A stretch of 64,000 bases of DNA from Actinomycetes bacterium (GCA_025358125.1 JANYKS010000049.1:38251-102250), one strand, 5' to 3'. Counted from the stretch's first letter, positions 23,897-33,104 are shown. Numbers and translations are program-made. Notes: generated by a model from the sequence alone, not told the origin.

Positions 23897-24607
23897 ATGA
23901 CCGTCATCGCCGTCGGCAGCGTGCACGGTTCGCCCGGCGTCACGTCGCTCGCGCTCGATCTCGCCCGACTGTGCGGCGGCGAGTCGCTCCTGATCGAGGC
24001 CGATCCCGACGGTGGCTGCCTGGCGGCTCGCCTCGATCTGGCTGTTCGGCCGGGACTGACCGAACTCGCCGGGGCGGCGCGGGTCGGCATCGCCGCCGAT
24101 GACATTTGGAAATTCGCCCAACCGACGAACATCGCAGTCTCAGTCATCGTCGCCCACCCGGCGGCTGAGCAGGTCCAGGCCGCGCTGCGTGCCGCCGTGA
24201 ATCACGTCGGCGTTGCGTTACGGGCCCTCGATCAGCACGTGATCATCGACGTCGGAAGGTTGCGGCCTGGTTCGCCGGCGATCGGGCTCGCGGCGATCGC
24301 CGATCTCACGATCGTTCTGTCCGTGAACGGGATCGAGGCAGTGGTGTCGATCGCCCACCGCACGCAGCTGCTGGGTGGCGTTTCCAGCCCGCTGGTGGTG
24401 CTGAACAACCCGAAGCCCTATACGACTGCGGAGGTGGAACAGGCGAGCGGCCAGCGAGTGTGGGGCGTCGTGGCGTCGGACCAGGGACGCCGCGGTGCTC
24501 GTCCGCGCACCCAGGCACTGCAGCGGCTGCTCGCCGATTGTTGTCGCGATGTCGGCGATGCCCCGACCGTCGAAACCATCGACGGCGAGATCGAAGTGAA
24601 CGCGTGA
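23897..24607 (+). CDS. TadZ/CpaE-like ParA-family protein with degenerate P-loop
   Basis: This 236-aa protein has the MinD/ParA fold outline. Its start is VIAVGSVHGSPGVTSLALDLA, followed by SLLIEADPDGGCLAARLDL, IIDVGRL and TIVLSVNGIEAVVSIAHR. The deviant Walker A should read KGGxGKT but reads HGSPGVTS: both Lys residues are gone, so ATP binding is doubtful. TadZ/CpaE proteins localise Tad machinery to the pole, and atypical P-loops are known in this family. Its ATG comes 1 bp after the SAF gene stop, and its end overlaps tadA as GTGA. Confidence 0.75.
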   Translation: MTVIAVGSVHGSPGVTSLALDLARLCGGESLLIEADPDGGCLAARLDLAVRPGLTELAGAARVGIAADDIWKFAQPTNIAVSVIVAHPAAEQVQAALRAAVNHVGVALRALDQHVIIDVGRLRPGSPAIGLAAIADLTIVLSVNGIEAVVSIAHRTQLLGGVSSPLVVLNNPKPYTTAEVEQASGQRVWGVVASDQGRRGARPRTQALQRLLADCCRDVGDAPTVETIDGEIEVNA

Positions 24608-25920
24608 GCGCGACCCGGCATGTGTCCGTCGCACGGGTCGCGAAGGCGGTCGGTGAGGCGCTGGCCGACGAGCGCGTGCGGAGGAGCGTCGCCGGCCGGT
24701 TGCCGCTGGCCCTCGACGACGAACGTGAGCTCGCCCGTAGCGTCATCGTCGGCCACCTCGATGTGCTGGCCGGCGAGCACCTCGCCAACGGGTTCGAACC
24801 ACTCGACGAGGAGGAAGAGTCCGAGCTGGTCGAGGCCGCATTGGCCAAGGTGCTCGGCCTCGGGCGAATTCAACCCCTGCTCGATCATCCCGACGTCAAC
24901 GACATCCACATCCGCGGCTGCGCGTCGACGCACCTGAAGATGACCGACGGACGACGCGTCGCGGCGGCACCGGTCGTCGACACCGATGAAGAACTCGTCG
25001 AATTGATCCGGATCGCTGCGACGCGGATGGGCCGCAGCGAGCATCGCTTCGATGCCGCCAACCCTGAACTCAATCTCCAACTGCCCGACGGATCGCGTCT
25101 GTTCGCGACGATGGAGGTGTCGTCCAGGCCGAGTGTGATCATCCGCAAGCATCGCTTCGAACTCAGCTCGTTGGCCGAGATGGAGGAGCGCGGCCTCGTC
25201 GACCAGTCGCTCGCCGAGTTCCTCGCGGCGGCCGTGCGCGCCAAGCGCAACATGATCATCGCCGGCGGAACGGGCAGCGGCAAGACCACGATGCTGCGCG
25301 CGCTGCTCAACGAGGTGCCGAGCAGCGACCGGATCGTCACGATCGAAGATGCGTACGAGCTCGGCCTCGATCGTTTCGAAGAACTGCATCCCGACTACGA
25401 CATGCTGCAGAGTCGGCCCGCCAACATCGAGGGACGCGGCGCCGTCACCATCGCCGATCTGACCCGGATGGCGCTGCGGATGGATCCGGATCGAGTCGTT
25501 GTCGGCGAGGTCCGCGGCGGAGAAGCCTTCCCGATGCTCATGGCGATGAGCCAGGGCAACAACGGATCCATGTGCACGATGCACGCCGATTCGACCAAGA
25601 CCGTCTTCCCGAAGTTGGCAGCCTACGTCTCGATGGCTGAGACGGGCCTTCCGGTCGAGACGGTGAACCTGCTGATCGCAACGGCACTTCACCTCGTGAT
25701 CCACATCGATCACATCGACGGCGTGCGACGAGTTGTGAGCATCCGCGAGGTGGTCGATGCCGACGGGGCGCGCATCGTGTCGAACGAGGTGTTCAAGCCT
25801 GGGCTCGACGGAAGGGCGGTTCCCGGCTATCCGCTGCGCGATGGGACGCTCGCAATGCTGGAGGCTCATGGCTTCGACGCGTCGTATCTCGACAAGCCCG
25901 ACGGCTGGTGGACGTCGTGA
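24604..25920 (+). CDS. tadA: Tad pilus/secretion ATPase (CpaF/TadA)
   Basis: This 438-aa secretion ATPase powers pilus assembly from the cytoplasmic face. It has the CpaF N-terminal domain (VNDIHIRG near 98-105), Walker A GGTGSGKTT (221-229), an Asp box with IEDAYELGL, Walker B VVVGEVRGGEAF and a His-box region QGNNGSMCTMHADS. The size and motif order fit TadA. The GTG start at 24604 overlaps the preceding stop as GTGA, and the end overlaps the next start similarly, so the tad genes are translationally coupled. Confidence 0.93.
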   Translation: MSATRHVSVARVAKAVGEALADERVRRSVAGRLPLALDDERELARSVIVGHLDVLAGEHLANGFEPLDEEEESELVEAALAKVLGLGRIQPLLDHPDVNDIHIRGCASTHLKMTDGRRVAAAPVVDTDEELVELIRIAATRMGRSEHRFDAANPELNLQLPDGSRLFATMEVSSRPSVIIRKHRFELSSLAEMEERGLVDQSLAEFLAAAVRAKRNMIIAGGTGSGKTTMLRALLNEVPSSDRIVTIEDAYELGLDRFEELHPDYDMLQSRPANIEGRGAVTIADLTRMALRMDPDRVVVGEVRGGEAFPMLMAMSQGNNGSMCTMHADSTKTVFPKLAAYVSMAETGLPVETVNLLIATALHLVIHIDHIDGVRRVVSIREVVDADGARIVSNEVFKPGLDGRAVPGYPLRDGTLAMLEAHGFDASYLDKPDGWWTS

Positions 25921-26774
25921 ACGGTCTTGTACTTGCCGCACTCGGTGGCTGCATCGGGGTCGGCCTGTTGCTCGTATTCGCCGGCTGCCAGGGCTTCACG
26001 GTGTTGAATCTCGACTGGCTGCGCAGCGGGCGCTTCGGGCACTCTTTCGATCGTCTCTTGTTGAGAATGGCGCTGGCGGCCGGCGGCGCCTTCGTGACGC
26101 TCTGGATCAGTCACTGGATCGTGCTTGGCGTCGTGGCCGGCGGAGCTGCATGGTGGTCGCCCACATGGTCACGGAGCCGCGGCGGCTACGAGCGCGAGCT
26201 TGCTCTCGTCGAAGCGATTGCGGCATGGACCGAACAGGTCCGCGACACCCTCGCTGCAGCCAATGGATTGGAGCACGCCCTCGGTGCGACCGCCCAGGTG
26301 GCCCCAGCGCCGATCGCTGGAGCGGTGGAACGCCTTGCCGCTCGCGTCGACTATGACGGCTTGCCGGACGCGCTGCGACGCTTCGCCGACGAGGTGGATC
26401 ACCCGATGGCCGACTTCGTGGTCGCGGCACTCGTCATCGCCGCCGAGAAGGAGGCGAGGGATCTCGGCGCATTGCTCGGCCACCTCGCGGAGGCTGCTCG
26501 CGATGAGGCTCGAATGCGGACCCGGGTGTGGGTCGGGCGGGCGCGTAGCCGGAGTGCCGTGCGCATCATCGTTACCGTGATCGTGACGTTCGTGGTCGGC
26601 CTGCTGGTGTTCAACCGCGCCTACCTCGAGCCCTACGATACTGCCGGGGGTCAGGTGGTGTTGAGCATCATCGTCGCTGCATTCGGCGCATCGTTCGTGC
26701 TGATGGAACGGATGGCGCGGATCGCGATGCCGCAGCGCTTCATTGCCCGGCGAGTGATCCAGGCAACGCCGTGA
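25917..26774 (+). CDS. tadB: Tad inner-membrane platform protein TadB
   Basis: This 285-aa type II secretion F-domain protein has N-terminal transmembrane segments (LVLAALGGCIGVGLLLVFAG and a pair near residue 45-70). A cytoplasmic helical domain contains the GspF-like stretch WTEQVRDTLAAANGLEHALGA, and two C-terminal helices follow (VRIIVTVIVTFVVGLLVFN and VLSIIVAAFGASFVLM). Together with TadC it should form the membrane platform that TadA drives. GTG 25917 overlaps the tadA stop; GTG 25908 is an alternative start. Confidence 0.87.
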   Translation: MNGLVLAALGGCIGVGLLLVFAGCQGFTVLNLDWLRSGRFGHSFDRLLLRMALAAGGAFVTLWISHWIVLGVVAGGAAWWSPTWSRSRGGYERELALVEAIAAWTEQVRDTLAAANGLEHALGATAQVAPAPIAGAVERLAARVDYDGLPDALRRFADEVDHPMADFVVAALVIAAEKEARDLGALLGHLAEAARDEARMRTRVWVGRARSRSAVRIIVTVIVTFVVGLLVFNRAYLEPYDTAGGQVVLSIIVAAFGASFVLMERMARIAMPQRFIARRVIQATP

Positions 26775-27664
26775 GCCCGGTTCTGTTCATTGGCGTCGGC
26801 GTCGGTCTCGGCCTGTTCTTGGTGATCAGAGGGCTGACGCCGGCCCCGGTGTCGCTCACCGTGACGATGCACAGGCTCGAACGGGTCGGCCAGTCGGTCC
26901 ACGAGCGCCGCTCCGTGCTGCAGCCGGTGTCGCGGCGCGGAGCACTCATGGGTCGCATCGGCGAATTTCTCAGCGGCCGGCTGGGAAGGCGGGTCGAGTC
27001 GGATCTCGCTGTGATGGAGAGGCCACCTGAGAAGTTCGCGGTCGAGAAACTCACGACGGCACTCGCGCTCGGTGGCATCGTGATCGGACTCGACCTCGTG
27101 TTGCGCCTCGCCGGATCGCCGATGGCGCCTGGGTTCACGGCAGTGATGGCGGTCTGTGCTCTCGCCGCCGGCTTCGTTACGCCCGACATCGCATTGCGGT
27201 CCCAAGCCACGACGCGGCGGACCGGGTTCCGACACGCACTTTCGAGCTATCTCGATCTCGTCAATGTCCTGTTGGCCGGCGGAGCCGGGATCGAGACCTC
27301 ACTCGTCGCGGCCGCCCAGGCCGGCGACGGTTGGGCGTTCACGCAGATCCGGCACGCTCTGCTCAGGGCGCGGACGATGCGTCAAACACCGTGGGAATGC
27401 TTTACCGAACTCGGTCAGGCGATCGGGATCGTCGAACTCGGCGAGGTCGCGGCGAGCATGAAGCTCGCCGGTGAGCAAGGGGCGCGGATCAAGTTGTCGT
27501 TGGCTGCCAAGGCGGCAGCCCTGCGTGCCCATCAGATGGCCCGCATCGAAGCCGACGCCCAGTCCGCCACCGAACGAATGGGGCTCCCGACGGTGCTCAT
27601 GTTCATCGGCTTCATGGTGTTGCTCGGCTACCCCGCGATGCAACAGATCGTCCACGCGCTGTGA
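26771..27664 (+). CDS. tadC: Tad inner-membrane platform protein TadC
   Basis: This 297-aa protein is a second F-domain protein. It has an N-terminal helix (VLFIGVGVGLGLFLVIRGL), a central hydrophobic pair (LTTALALGGIVIGLDLVLRLA and MAVCALAAGFV), the GspF-like helix GFRHALSSYLDLVNVLLAGGAGIETSL and a C-terminal helix (VLMFIGFMVLLGYPAM). It begins at GTGA overlapping the tadB stop. TadB and TadC usually occur as this tandem pair. Confidence 0.87.
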   Translation: MSPVLFIGVGVGLGLFLVIRGLTPAPVSLTVTMHRLERVGQSVHERRSVLQPVSRRGALMGRIGEFLSGRLGRRVESDLAVMERPPEKFAVEKLTTALALGGIVIGLDLVLRLAGSPMAPGFTAVMAVCALAAGFVTPDIALRSQATTRRTGFRHALSSYLDLVNVLLAGGAGIETSLVAAAQAGDGWAFTQIRHALLRARTMRQTPWECFTELGQAIGIVELGEVAASMKLAGEQGARIKLSLAAKAAALRAHQMARIEADAQSATERMGLPTVLMFIGFMVLLGYPAMQQIVHAL

Positions 27665-27711
27665 GCCGGGCCGAATCACCACCTACCACCCAACAGCACA
27701 AGGAGTCGTCC

Positions 27712-27906
27712 ATGTCAGTGTTCTCGCCCATCTGGACCTACTACATGATCCGTTTTCGTGCGTCGGCGGACACCGATCGGGATCGTGGCGAGGTCAGCGC
27801 CACAACGGTCGTACTCGCCGCCGCGCTGATCGCACTTGCCATTGCCGTCGGTGTGATCATCACGACGAGAGTCCAGGACAAAGCCAACACCATCAACCTT
27901 GGGTGA
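27712..27906 (+). CDS. Small Flp-like pilin
   Basis: This 64-aa protein has a basic N-terminal leader ending in DRDRGEVSATT and one long hydrophobic helix (TVVLAAALIALAIAVGVIIT), the plan of Flp pilins and other class III signal-peptide proteins. Cleavage after RG by a prepilin peptidase would leave a mature peptide starting with E. No prepilin peptidase gene is present in the window. A strong Shine-Dalgarno sequence (AAGGAG, 27700-27705) precedes ATG 27712, the best in this cluster, which fits an abundant structural subunit. Confidence 0.78.
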   Translation: MSVFSPIWTYYMIRFRASADTDRDRGEVSATTVVLAAALIALAIAVGVIITTRVQDKANTINLG

Positions 27907-28301
27907 ACGACGTGGCTATCCGGACGGGTCGTCACGACAGAGGCGAGGCTGCGGCTCAACTCGTGATCCTCACGCCGTTGCTCATCCTGCTCGTGTTCCT
28001 CGGCGTGCAGACCGCGATCTACTTCCATGCTGCCAACGTCGCCGCCGCCGCGGCGGCTCAGGGCGCGGCGGCGGGTGCGCCCCAGCGCTCCGGCACGACG
28101 AACGCAGCCGAAGTTGCGGCGAGCATCGTCTCCGATCTGGATGGGCACACGAGCGGGCCACCGATCGCACAGGAGTCGAGCGGCTACATCTCCGTCACAG
28201 TCGTGGTGATGGTGCCGCGCATCGTGCCGTTCTTCCCGTCATCGGTCACCAGGACGGCGTCAGAACCGAAGGAACGCTTCGTCCCAGAATCCAACCGTTG
28301 A
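27903..28301 (+). CDS. TadE-like pseudopilin 1
   Basis: This 132-aa protein has a leader RHDRGEAAAQ before a long helix (LVILTPLLILLVFLGVQTAIY) and an exported domain of about 90 residues with an Ala-rich start. The RGE(A)xxQ-type motif before a hydrophobic stretch is the TadE/TadF hallmark. The GTG start overlaps the pilin stop (GTGA). Confidence 0.8.
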   Translation: MNDVAIRTGRHDRGEAAAQLVILTPLLILLVFLGVQTAIYFHAANVAAAAAAQGAAAGAPQRSGTTNAAEVAASIVSDLDGHTSGPPIAQESSGYISVTVVVMVPRIVPFFPSSVTRTASEPKERFVPESNR

Positions 28302-28351
28302 ATCTTTTCCATCTTTTTGTTTCCGAAGCACTCAGAAGGGGGTGATCGACG

Positions 28352-28795
28352 ATGTCCACACGATCAAGACCGAAATCCTGGCACCGGCGCGGCGACAGTG
28401 GGAGCGGCAGCGGCAGCGTCACGGTGGAGATGGTGATCCTTGCTCCGGTGCTGATCGTGGTGATGTTGTTCATCGTGTTCCTCGGACGGGCCACCGGAGC
28501 GGTCGAGCAGATTCGTCATGCGGCCGATGTCGGGGCCCGTGCCGCGTCGCTCGTCGGGCGGTCGAACATGGAATCGATCGCGACCGACGCAGCGATGGCG
28601 GACCTCTCGGCGAACGGTGTCAACTGCTCGTCGACCTCGGTGTCGGCGACAATCACGAACGCCCCCGGGGCGAGTTCGGTCACGGTCACCGTGACCTGTG
28701 CGGTCAACGCCGCCGGAACCACCCTTCTCGGCGCATCCGCGCGCGTCGTCGCCGCGAGCTCCACCGAGGTGATCGATCGGTACAGGAGAGGTTGA
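28352..28795 (+). CDS. TadE-like pseudopilin 2
   Basis: This 147-aa protein has a Ser/Gly-rich basic leader (RGDSGSGSGSVTVEM), then the helix VILAPVLIVVMLFIVFLGRA. Its exported domain is Thr/Val/Ser-rich and carries two Cys (GVNCSST and VTVTCAV) that could form a disulphide. SVTVEMVIL is the TadE signature. A good Shine-Dalgarno sequence (AGAAGGGGG) lies upstream of ATG 28352. The 50-bp gap before it is T-rich. Confidence 0.85.
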   Translation: MSTRSRPKSWHRRGDSGSGSGSVTVEMVILAPVLIVVMLFIVFLGRATGAVEQIRHAADVGARAASLVGRSNMESIATDAAMADLSANGVNCSSTSVSATITNAPGASSVTVTVTCAVNAAGTTLLGASARVVAASSTEVIDRYRRG

Positions 28796-28797
28796 CG

Positions 28798-29190
28798 ATG
28801 GCAACTTGGCGCGGGGATCGCGGATCCGTCACCGGGTTCGTGGTCATCATCACCCTGATCGTGCTGTCCTGTGGCGGCCTGGCAGTCGATGGCGCGCGAG
28901 TCGTCGCGGCCAAGGTCAGCGCGGCCGACCACGCTGAGAACGCCGCTCGCGCCGGCGCGCAGGAGATCGTCTCGCTGCGCGGTGGGAATTGGTCGCTCGA
29001 TCCCGGCCGAGCCAGCAACACCGCCTACGCCTACCTCGCGTCGCACGGATTGTCCGGCACGGTAACCGTGTCGGTCAACCGGATCACCGTGACGGTGCGC
29101 TCGACGGTGTCGACGACGCTGCTCAGGCTCGTCGGCGTGTCATCGAAGACGGTGAGTGCAACTCGTTCGTCAGAACCCATCTCGCAGTAA
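28798..29190 (+). CDS. TadG/Flp-related pseudopilin 3
   Basis: This 130-aa protein starts MATWRGDRGSVTGFVVIITL, again an RGS-type leader followed by a single helix (VVIITLIVLSCGGLAVDGARVVA). The DGARVVAAKVSAADHAENAARAGAQ segment resembles the TadG/putative Flp-assembly domain. A Shine-Dalgarno sequence (AGGAGAGG) precedes ATG 28798, 2 bp after the previous stop. Confidence 0.8.
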   Translation: MATWRGDRGSVTGFVVIITLIVLSCGGLAVDGARVVAAKVSAADHAENAARAGAQEIVSLRGGNWSLDPGRASNTAYAYLASHGLSGTVTVSVNRITVTVRSTVSTTLLRLVGVSSKTVSATRSSEPISQ

Positions 29191-29198
29191 GGACTCAC

Positions 29199-32100
29199 AT
29201 GTCGCGTCTCTCCCGTGGTCTGCTCGCTCTTTCAGCGTTGGGTGTGCTCCTTGTCGGAGTGCCGTACGGCCTGGCCCGTTTCGTCGGCCGGCCCTGGCCG
29301 AGCCCATTTCCGGCAGTCGACCTGATCTGGCGCTCGATCCGCGGCGGAGACATTCCCGATGACACCGTGATCAAGGCCCTCGCACTGCTGATGTGGGTTG
29401 CGTGGATCCGATTGGCAGTGGCTGTGGTCATCGAGATCGGCGCACGCGCGGCCGGCTTCAACGCGCCGCGCGTCGTCGGCCTGGGGTCGGCCCAGCGTTG
29501 GGCGGCGGCTCTGGTCGCGGCGGTGGTCCTCCTGGTCGGCGCCGGCCCACTGAGCGCGGTGGCGTCGGCGTCGGGTCTCGGGCCGCGGCCGATCTCGACC
29601 GCATTGTTGCAGACCGAGCACCAGTATTCGGTTGTCGGGATCGCGAGTTCCACGGAGGACGCGGCGGTCCCAGGCATTGCGATCGCAACGGACTCGCCGA
29701 CGCGCACCCACACGGTGCGGCGCCACGAATCGTTCTGGTCGATCGCTCAGGACAGCACAGGTGAGGGCATCCGCTGGCGCGAGATCGTGGACCTCAACAG
29801 CGGCCGTGAGGTGGCTCCCGGCGTGATCTTCGATGGTACGCCACGGCGACTGCTACCCGGATGGGAGCTGCTCGTACCGGGCGGCCCGGCCGATGTTGCA
29901 GTGACGCCGAGTCCGACGCTGATGTCGGTCGCGACCCACACGGTGTTGGTCGAGCCGGGGGACACGTTGAGCGCGATCGCAGCCGACGAATTGGGTGATC
30001 CAACCGCGTGGCCTCAGTTGTGGGAGCTCAACCGTGGACACGTCTTCGGGGATCGGGTGTTCTCGGACCCCAATCTGATCCTCAGCGGATGGGAGCTCGT
30101 AGTTCCCGGGATCATCGCGCCGCCAAGCGAAGAACTGCTGCCCGCACCACCACCAGCACCACCAACAACACCATCGGTCGAGGCACCATCGGCCGAGGCG
30201 CCGGTCGCCGCGGTGGCGCCGGCTGTTGTCGACGTGGCGGCGGGTCCACCGCCGACTCGGGTCGTGCAGAGTGATGTCGAGGTCCACCCGTTGGAACATC
30301 AGGTCGTCGAGCGTGCCGTCGAGCCGGTGGATGGCCCGGCCGCCGGACGGCCGCCGGATGCAACGATCCAGCTGTTCAATCAGGACCGTAGCGATCCGGT
30401 CGGAACAGTTGCCAAAGGAGTGGTGAGCGGCAACCTTGCCCTGCCGAGCGGTCTCGGCGCGGCGATCCTCGTGTCCAGCGGTGTGCTCGGCGTCGTCGTC
30501 GCGCGTCGGCGTCGACAGTTGCGAGGAGCGGTCGTTCACGCCCGGCTGGCGCAGCCGGCACTGACCGTCGCGCGAACCGAGGCCGTGTTGCGCGCGCTCG
30601 ACGCCGGCGAACGGATCGCCCGGCTCGACGTCGCCTTGCGGGCCGCTGCGAGCGAACTCGTCGGTGCTGCGCCCGGCATCGCGATCCTCGGTGCCATCGT
30701 CGGCCACGACGGCGTCATCGATGTGCTGTTGACCGGCTCTGTTGGCGCGGCGCCCTCACCATGGTCCGTCGTCACCGATCACCGATGGCGGCTGGATCAC
30801 AATGTCGAACTGGCGGTTCTGGCCGACGCGGCTCGACGCGCCAACCAACCGTGCCCGGCGATGGCCCATCTCGGCTCGGTGGCTGCCCCCGACGGCTGTG
30901 ATCCCGCCGAGCTGTTCATCGACCTCGAGGCGATCGGATTGCTCGTGATCGACGGGGAACAACCTCATGCAAGCGACGTGCTGCGCGCGATCGCGGCAGG
31001 TGTTGCGGTGTCGCCGATGTCAGAGATCACGCACGTCATTGCCTGTGGACTGCCCGACGTGGATCTCGGCCATCCGGCCGCGCAGGTCGCAGAGTCGCTC
31101 GATGTCGCGCTCGACCTTGCGGCGAGCGCGATCGGCACCACGGCGGCCATGACCGGCGCCTCGATCAACACGTTCACGTTGCGAGCCCGCCATCAGGGAG
31201 GCGAGGCGTGGGAACCGGCAATCGTGTTCGCCGTTGGCAATGATCACGATGGCCTGACCGATCGTGACCTGCTCGGGCTCACATCACCGGGTGGGCGGGG
31301 CCTGGCGGTCGTCGTCGATCGGCCCGTCGATGGTGCCCAGTGGCGGATCGAACAGCGATCCCAGTCGTGGATGCTGCACCCGCTCGGGATCGAGGTCACC
31401 CCGGTTGGGCTCACCACGGCGGACCTTGGTCATGTGAAGCTCTTGCTCGACGAAGCCGAGCGGCCATTGCTCACTGCGTTGCCTGTTGGGGTCGACATCG
31501 TGCGGTCCTCGGCCCCGAAAGATTGGTCGGAGCCCGAATGGGCGCTGATGGTGCACCTCCTCGGTCCGGTCGAGGTGACCGACCGCGAGCATCGAGCGGT
31601 CGAATTCGAGCGATCGAAGGCACTCGAGTTGGTGGTGTGGTTGAGCCAGCATCGCGACCGTTCGACGAGGACTGCGGCACGGACCGCGCTCTGGGAAGCC
31701 AATGTGCGCGACGCGACGTTCGCCAATGTGGTCAGCGATGCGCGTCGCGCGCTGGCCCGCTGCGTGGCGACGACCGGCGGTGAGGAGTGGATCGGGCGCA
31801 CGCTCACCGAGCATCTGCCGCTCCATCCGGGGGTGATCACCGACGCGGAGATCTTGAACGATCGGCTCACGAGCGCGAGCGGTCAGAACGCGACAGCGGC
31901 GATCGAGTTACTACGTCCAGGGCTGGCGCTGGTCCGCGACATGCCGTTCTCCGGCACGTCGTATCTGTGGCCGGACGCGGAGGGGACCACCTCGCAGCTG
32001 ACACTGCTCGTGACGTCAGCGGCCACCGAGCTTGGCGGCCACTATCTCTCGTTGGGTGATACGGCCGGAGTATTCTGGGCCACCGGTCAGGGGCTCAAGG

Positions 32101-32297
32101 TGCTCGCTGGTCACGAGGAACTCATCGCGTTGCGGATGCGGGCCCACGGACGCCAGGGCGATCTCGCCGGCGTACGTCACGAATGGGAGACGTACGAACG
32201 CGCGCTGAGTGCCGACACGTGGTCCGATGGCGAACCCGCGCCGAAGTTGGTAGCCCTCCGGCGCGAGTTGCTGACACCGTCGCTGATGGGCGTGTGA
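29199..32297 (+). CDS. Membrane protein joining two LysM domains to a SARP/BTAD-like module
   Basis: This 1032-aa protein has N-terminal transmembrane segments (about 8-30, 60-85, 100-122). Two LysM-like domains follow: the first at about 171-229 (HTVRRHESFWSIAQDSTGEG...) and the second at about 246-305 (HTVLVEPGDTLSAIAADELGD...). Next come a Pro/Ala-rich linker, another transmembrane helix (about 417-438) with basic stop-transfer RRRRQ, and a long cytoplasmic region. Its end (about 784-1032) resembles SARP proteins: an OmpR-like winged helix (LLGPVEVTDREHRAVEFERSK) and a BTAD helical-repeat domain. The catalytic or effector role is unknown. It closes the tad cluster, suggesting that it senses cell wall and signals to the cytoplasm or organises the machine (inference). 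Confidence 0.8.
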   Translation: MSRLSRGLLALSALGVLLVGVPYGLARFVGRPWPSPFPAVDLIWRSIRGGDIPDDTVIKALALLMWVAWIRLAVAVVIEIGARAAGFNAPRVVGLGSAQRWAAALVAAVVLLVGAGPLSAVASASGLGPRPISTALLQTEHQYSVVGIASSTEDAAVPGIAIATDSPTRTHTVRRHESFWSIAQDSTGEGIRWREIVDLNSGREVAPGVIFDGTPRRLLPGWELLVPGGPADVAVTPSPTLMSVATHTVLVEPGDTLSAIAADELGDPTAWPQLWELNRGHVFGDRVFSDPNLILSGWELVVPGIIAPPSEELLPAPPPAPPTTPSVEAPSAEAPVAAVAPAVVDVAAGPPPTRVVQSDVEVHPLEHQVVERAVEPVDGPAAGRPPDATIQLFNQDRSDPVGTVAKGVVSGNLALPSGLGAAILVSSGVLGVVVARRRRQLRGAVVHARLAQPALTVARTEAVLRALDAGERIARLDVALRAAASELVGAAPGIAILGAIVGHDGVIDVLLTGSVGAAPSPWSVVTDHRWRLDHNVELAVLADAARRANQPCPAMAHLGSVAAPDGCDPAELFIDLEAIGLLVIDGEQPHASDVLRAIAAGVAVSPMSEITHVIACGLPDVDLGHPAAQVAESLDVALDLAASAIGTTAAMTGASINTFTLRARHQGGEAWEPAIVFAVGNDHDGLTDRDLLGLTSPGGRGLAVVVDRPVDGAQWRIEQRSQSWMLHPLGIEVTPVGLTTADLGHVKLLLDEAERPLLTALPVGVDIVRSSAPKDWSEPEWALMVHLLGPVEVTDREHRAVEFERSKALELVVWLSQHRDRSTRTAARTALWEANVRDATFANVVSDARRALARCVATTGGEEWIGRTLTEHLPLHPGVITDAEILNDRLTSASGQNATAAIELLRPGLALVRDMPFSGTSYLWPDAEGTTSQLTLLVTSAATELGGHYLSLGDTAGVFWATGQGLKVLAGHEELIALRMRAHGRQGDLAGVRHEWETYERALSADTWSDGEPAPKLVALRRELLTPSLMGV

Positions 32298-32299
32298 AC

Positions 32300-33076
32300 T
32301 CAGCCGTTGTGCTGATCGCGCCAGGCGATCCATTCCTTGAGCAAACCGAGGTCGAAGTCGGGACCGCCGGTGCCGACGGTGAACAGCGAAAACCCGGCAG
32401 CCACGAGGTCGGCGCCGACGTCGTCGGGGCTCGCGGTCACACCGGTGGAGCGCTCGATCATCTCCGGCTTGCGATCGACTTCGGCGCACCACGTGTCGAG
32501 CACTTCGACCTTGTGCCGCAACGGCTCGAGCTCGCCGAAGCCGTGCCAGACGTCGGCGTGCTCGGCAACGATCCGCAGTGTCTTGCGCTCGCCACTGCCG
32601 CCGATCAGGATCGGGATGTCGCGGGTGGGGGCAGGGTTCATCGTCGCCCACCGGGCCTTGATCCGCGGCAGGGCTCGCGCGAGTTCGGCGATCCGGCCGC
32701 CGGCCGTTGCGAACTCGTAGCCGTATTCGTCGTAGTCGCGCTCGAACCAGCCGGCGCCGATGCCGAGGATCAGGCGACCGTCGCTGATGTGGTCGACGGT
32801 GCGGGCCATGTCGGCGAGGAGCTCGGGGTTGCGGTAGCTGTTGCACGTGACGAGTGCGCCGATCTCGACCCGCTCCGTCGCCTCGGCCCACGCGCCGAGC
32901 ATCGTCCAGCACTCGAAGTGCTTGCCATCGGCTTCGCCGTACAGCGGAAAGAAGTGATCCCAGTTGAAGACGATGTCGACGCCGGCCTCTTCGGATGCCA
33001 CAACGGCGCGCCGGATCTGGGAATAGTCAGCGTGCTGGGGATGGACCTGAACGGCGATGCGAACGGGCGTCGTCAT
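32300..33076 (-). CDS. LLM-class F420-dependent oxidoreductase
   Basis: This 258-aa protein follows the luciferase-like monooxygenase fold: RIAVQVHPQHADYSQIRRAV, then VDIVFNWDHFFPL, then VEIGALVTCNSYRNPELLADMARTVDHISDGRLILGIGAGWFERDY. It ends with a C-terminal VTASPDDVGADLVAAG segment. IGAGW and WDHF match F420-dependent members common in actinobacteria. Substrate unknown. Its ATG lies 28 bp after the disA stop, so it is probably in the same transcript. It ends 2 bp from the LysM-BTAD gene stop. Confidence 0.85.
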   Translation of the reverse strand: MTTPVRIAVQVHPQHADYSQIRRAVVASEEAGVDIVFNWDHFFPLYGEADGKHFECWTMLGAWAEATERVEIGALVTCNSYRNPELLADMARTVDHISDGRLILGIGAGWFERDYDEYGYEFATAGGRIAELARALPRIKARWATMNPAPTRDIPILIGGSGERKTLRIVAEHADVWHGFGELEPLRHKVEVLDTWCAEVDRKPEMIERSTGVTASPDDVGADLVAAGFSLFTVGTGGPDFDLGLLKEWIAWRDQHNG

Positions 33077-33104
33077 CGGAAAGCTTTCGAAGTGTGTGGA
33101 TTCA

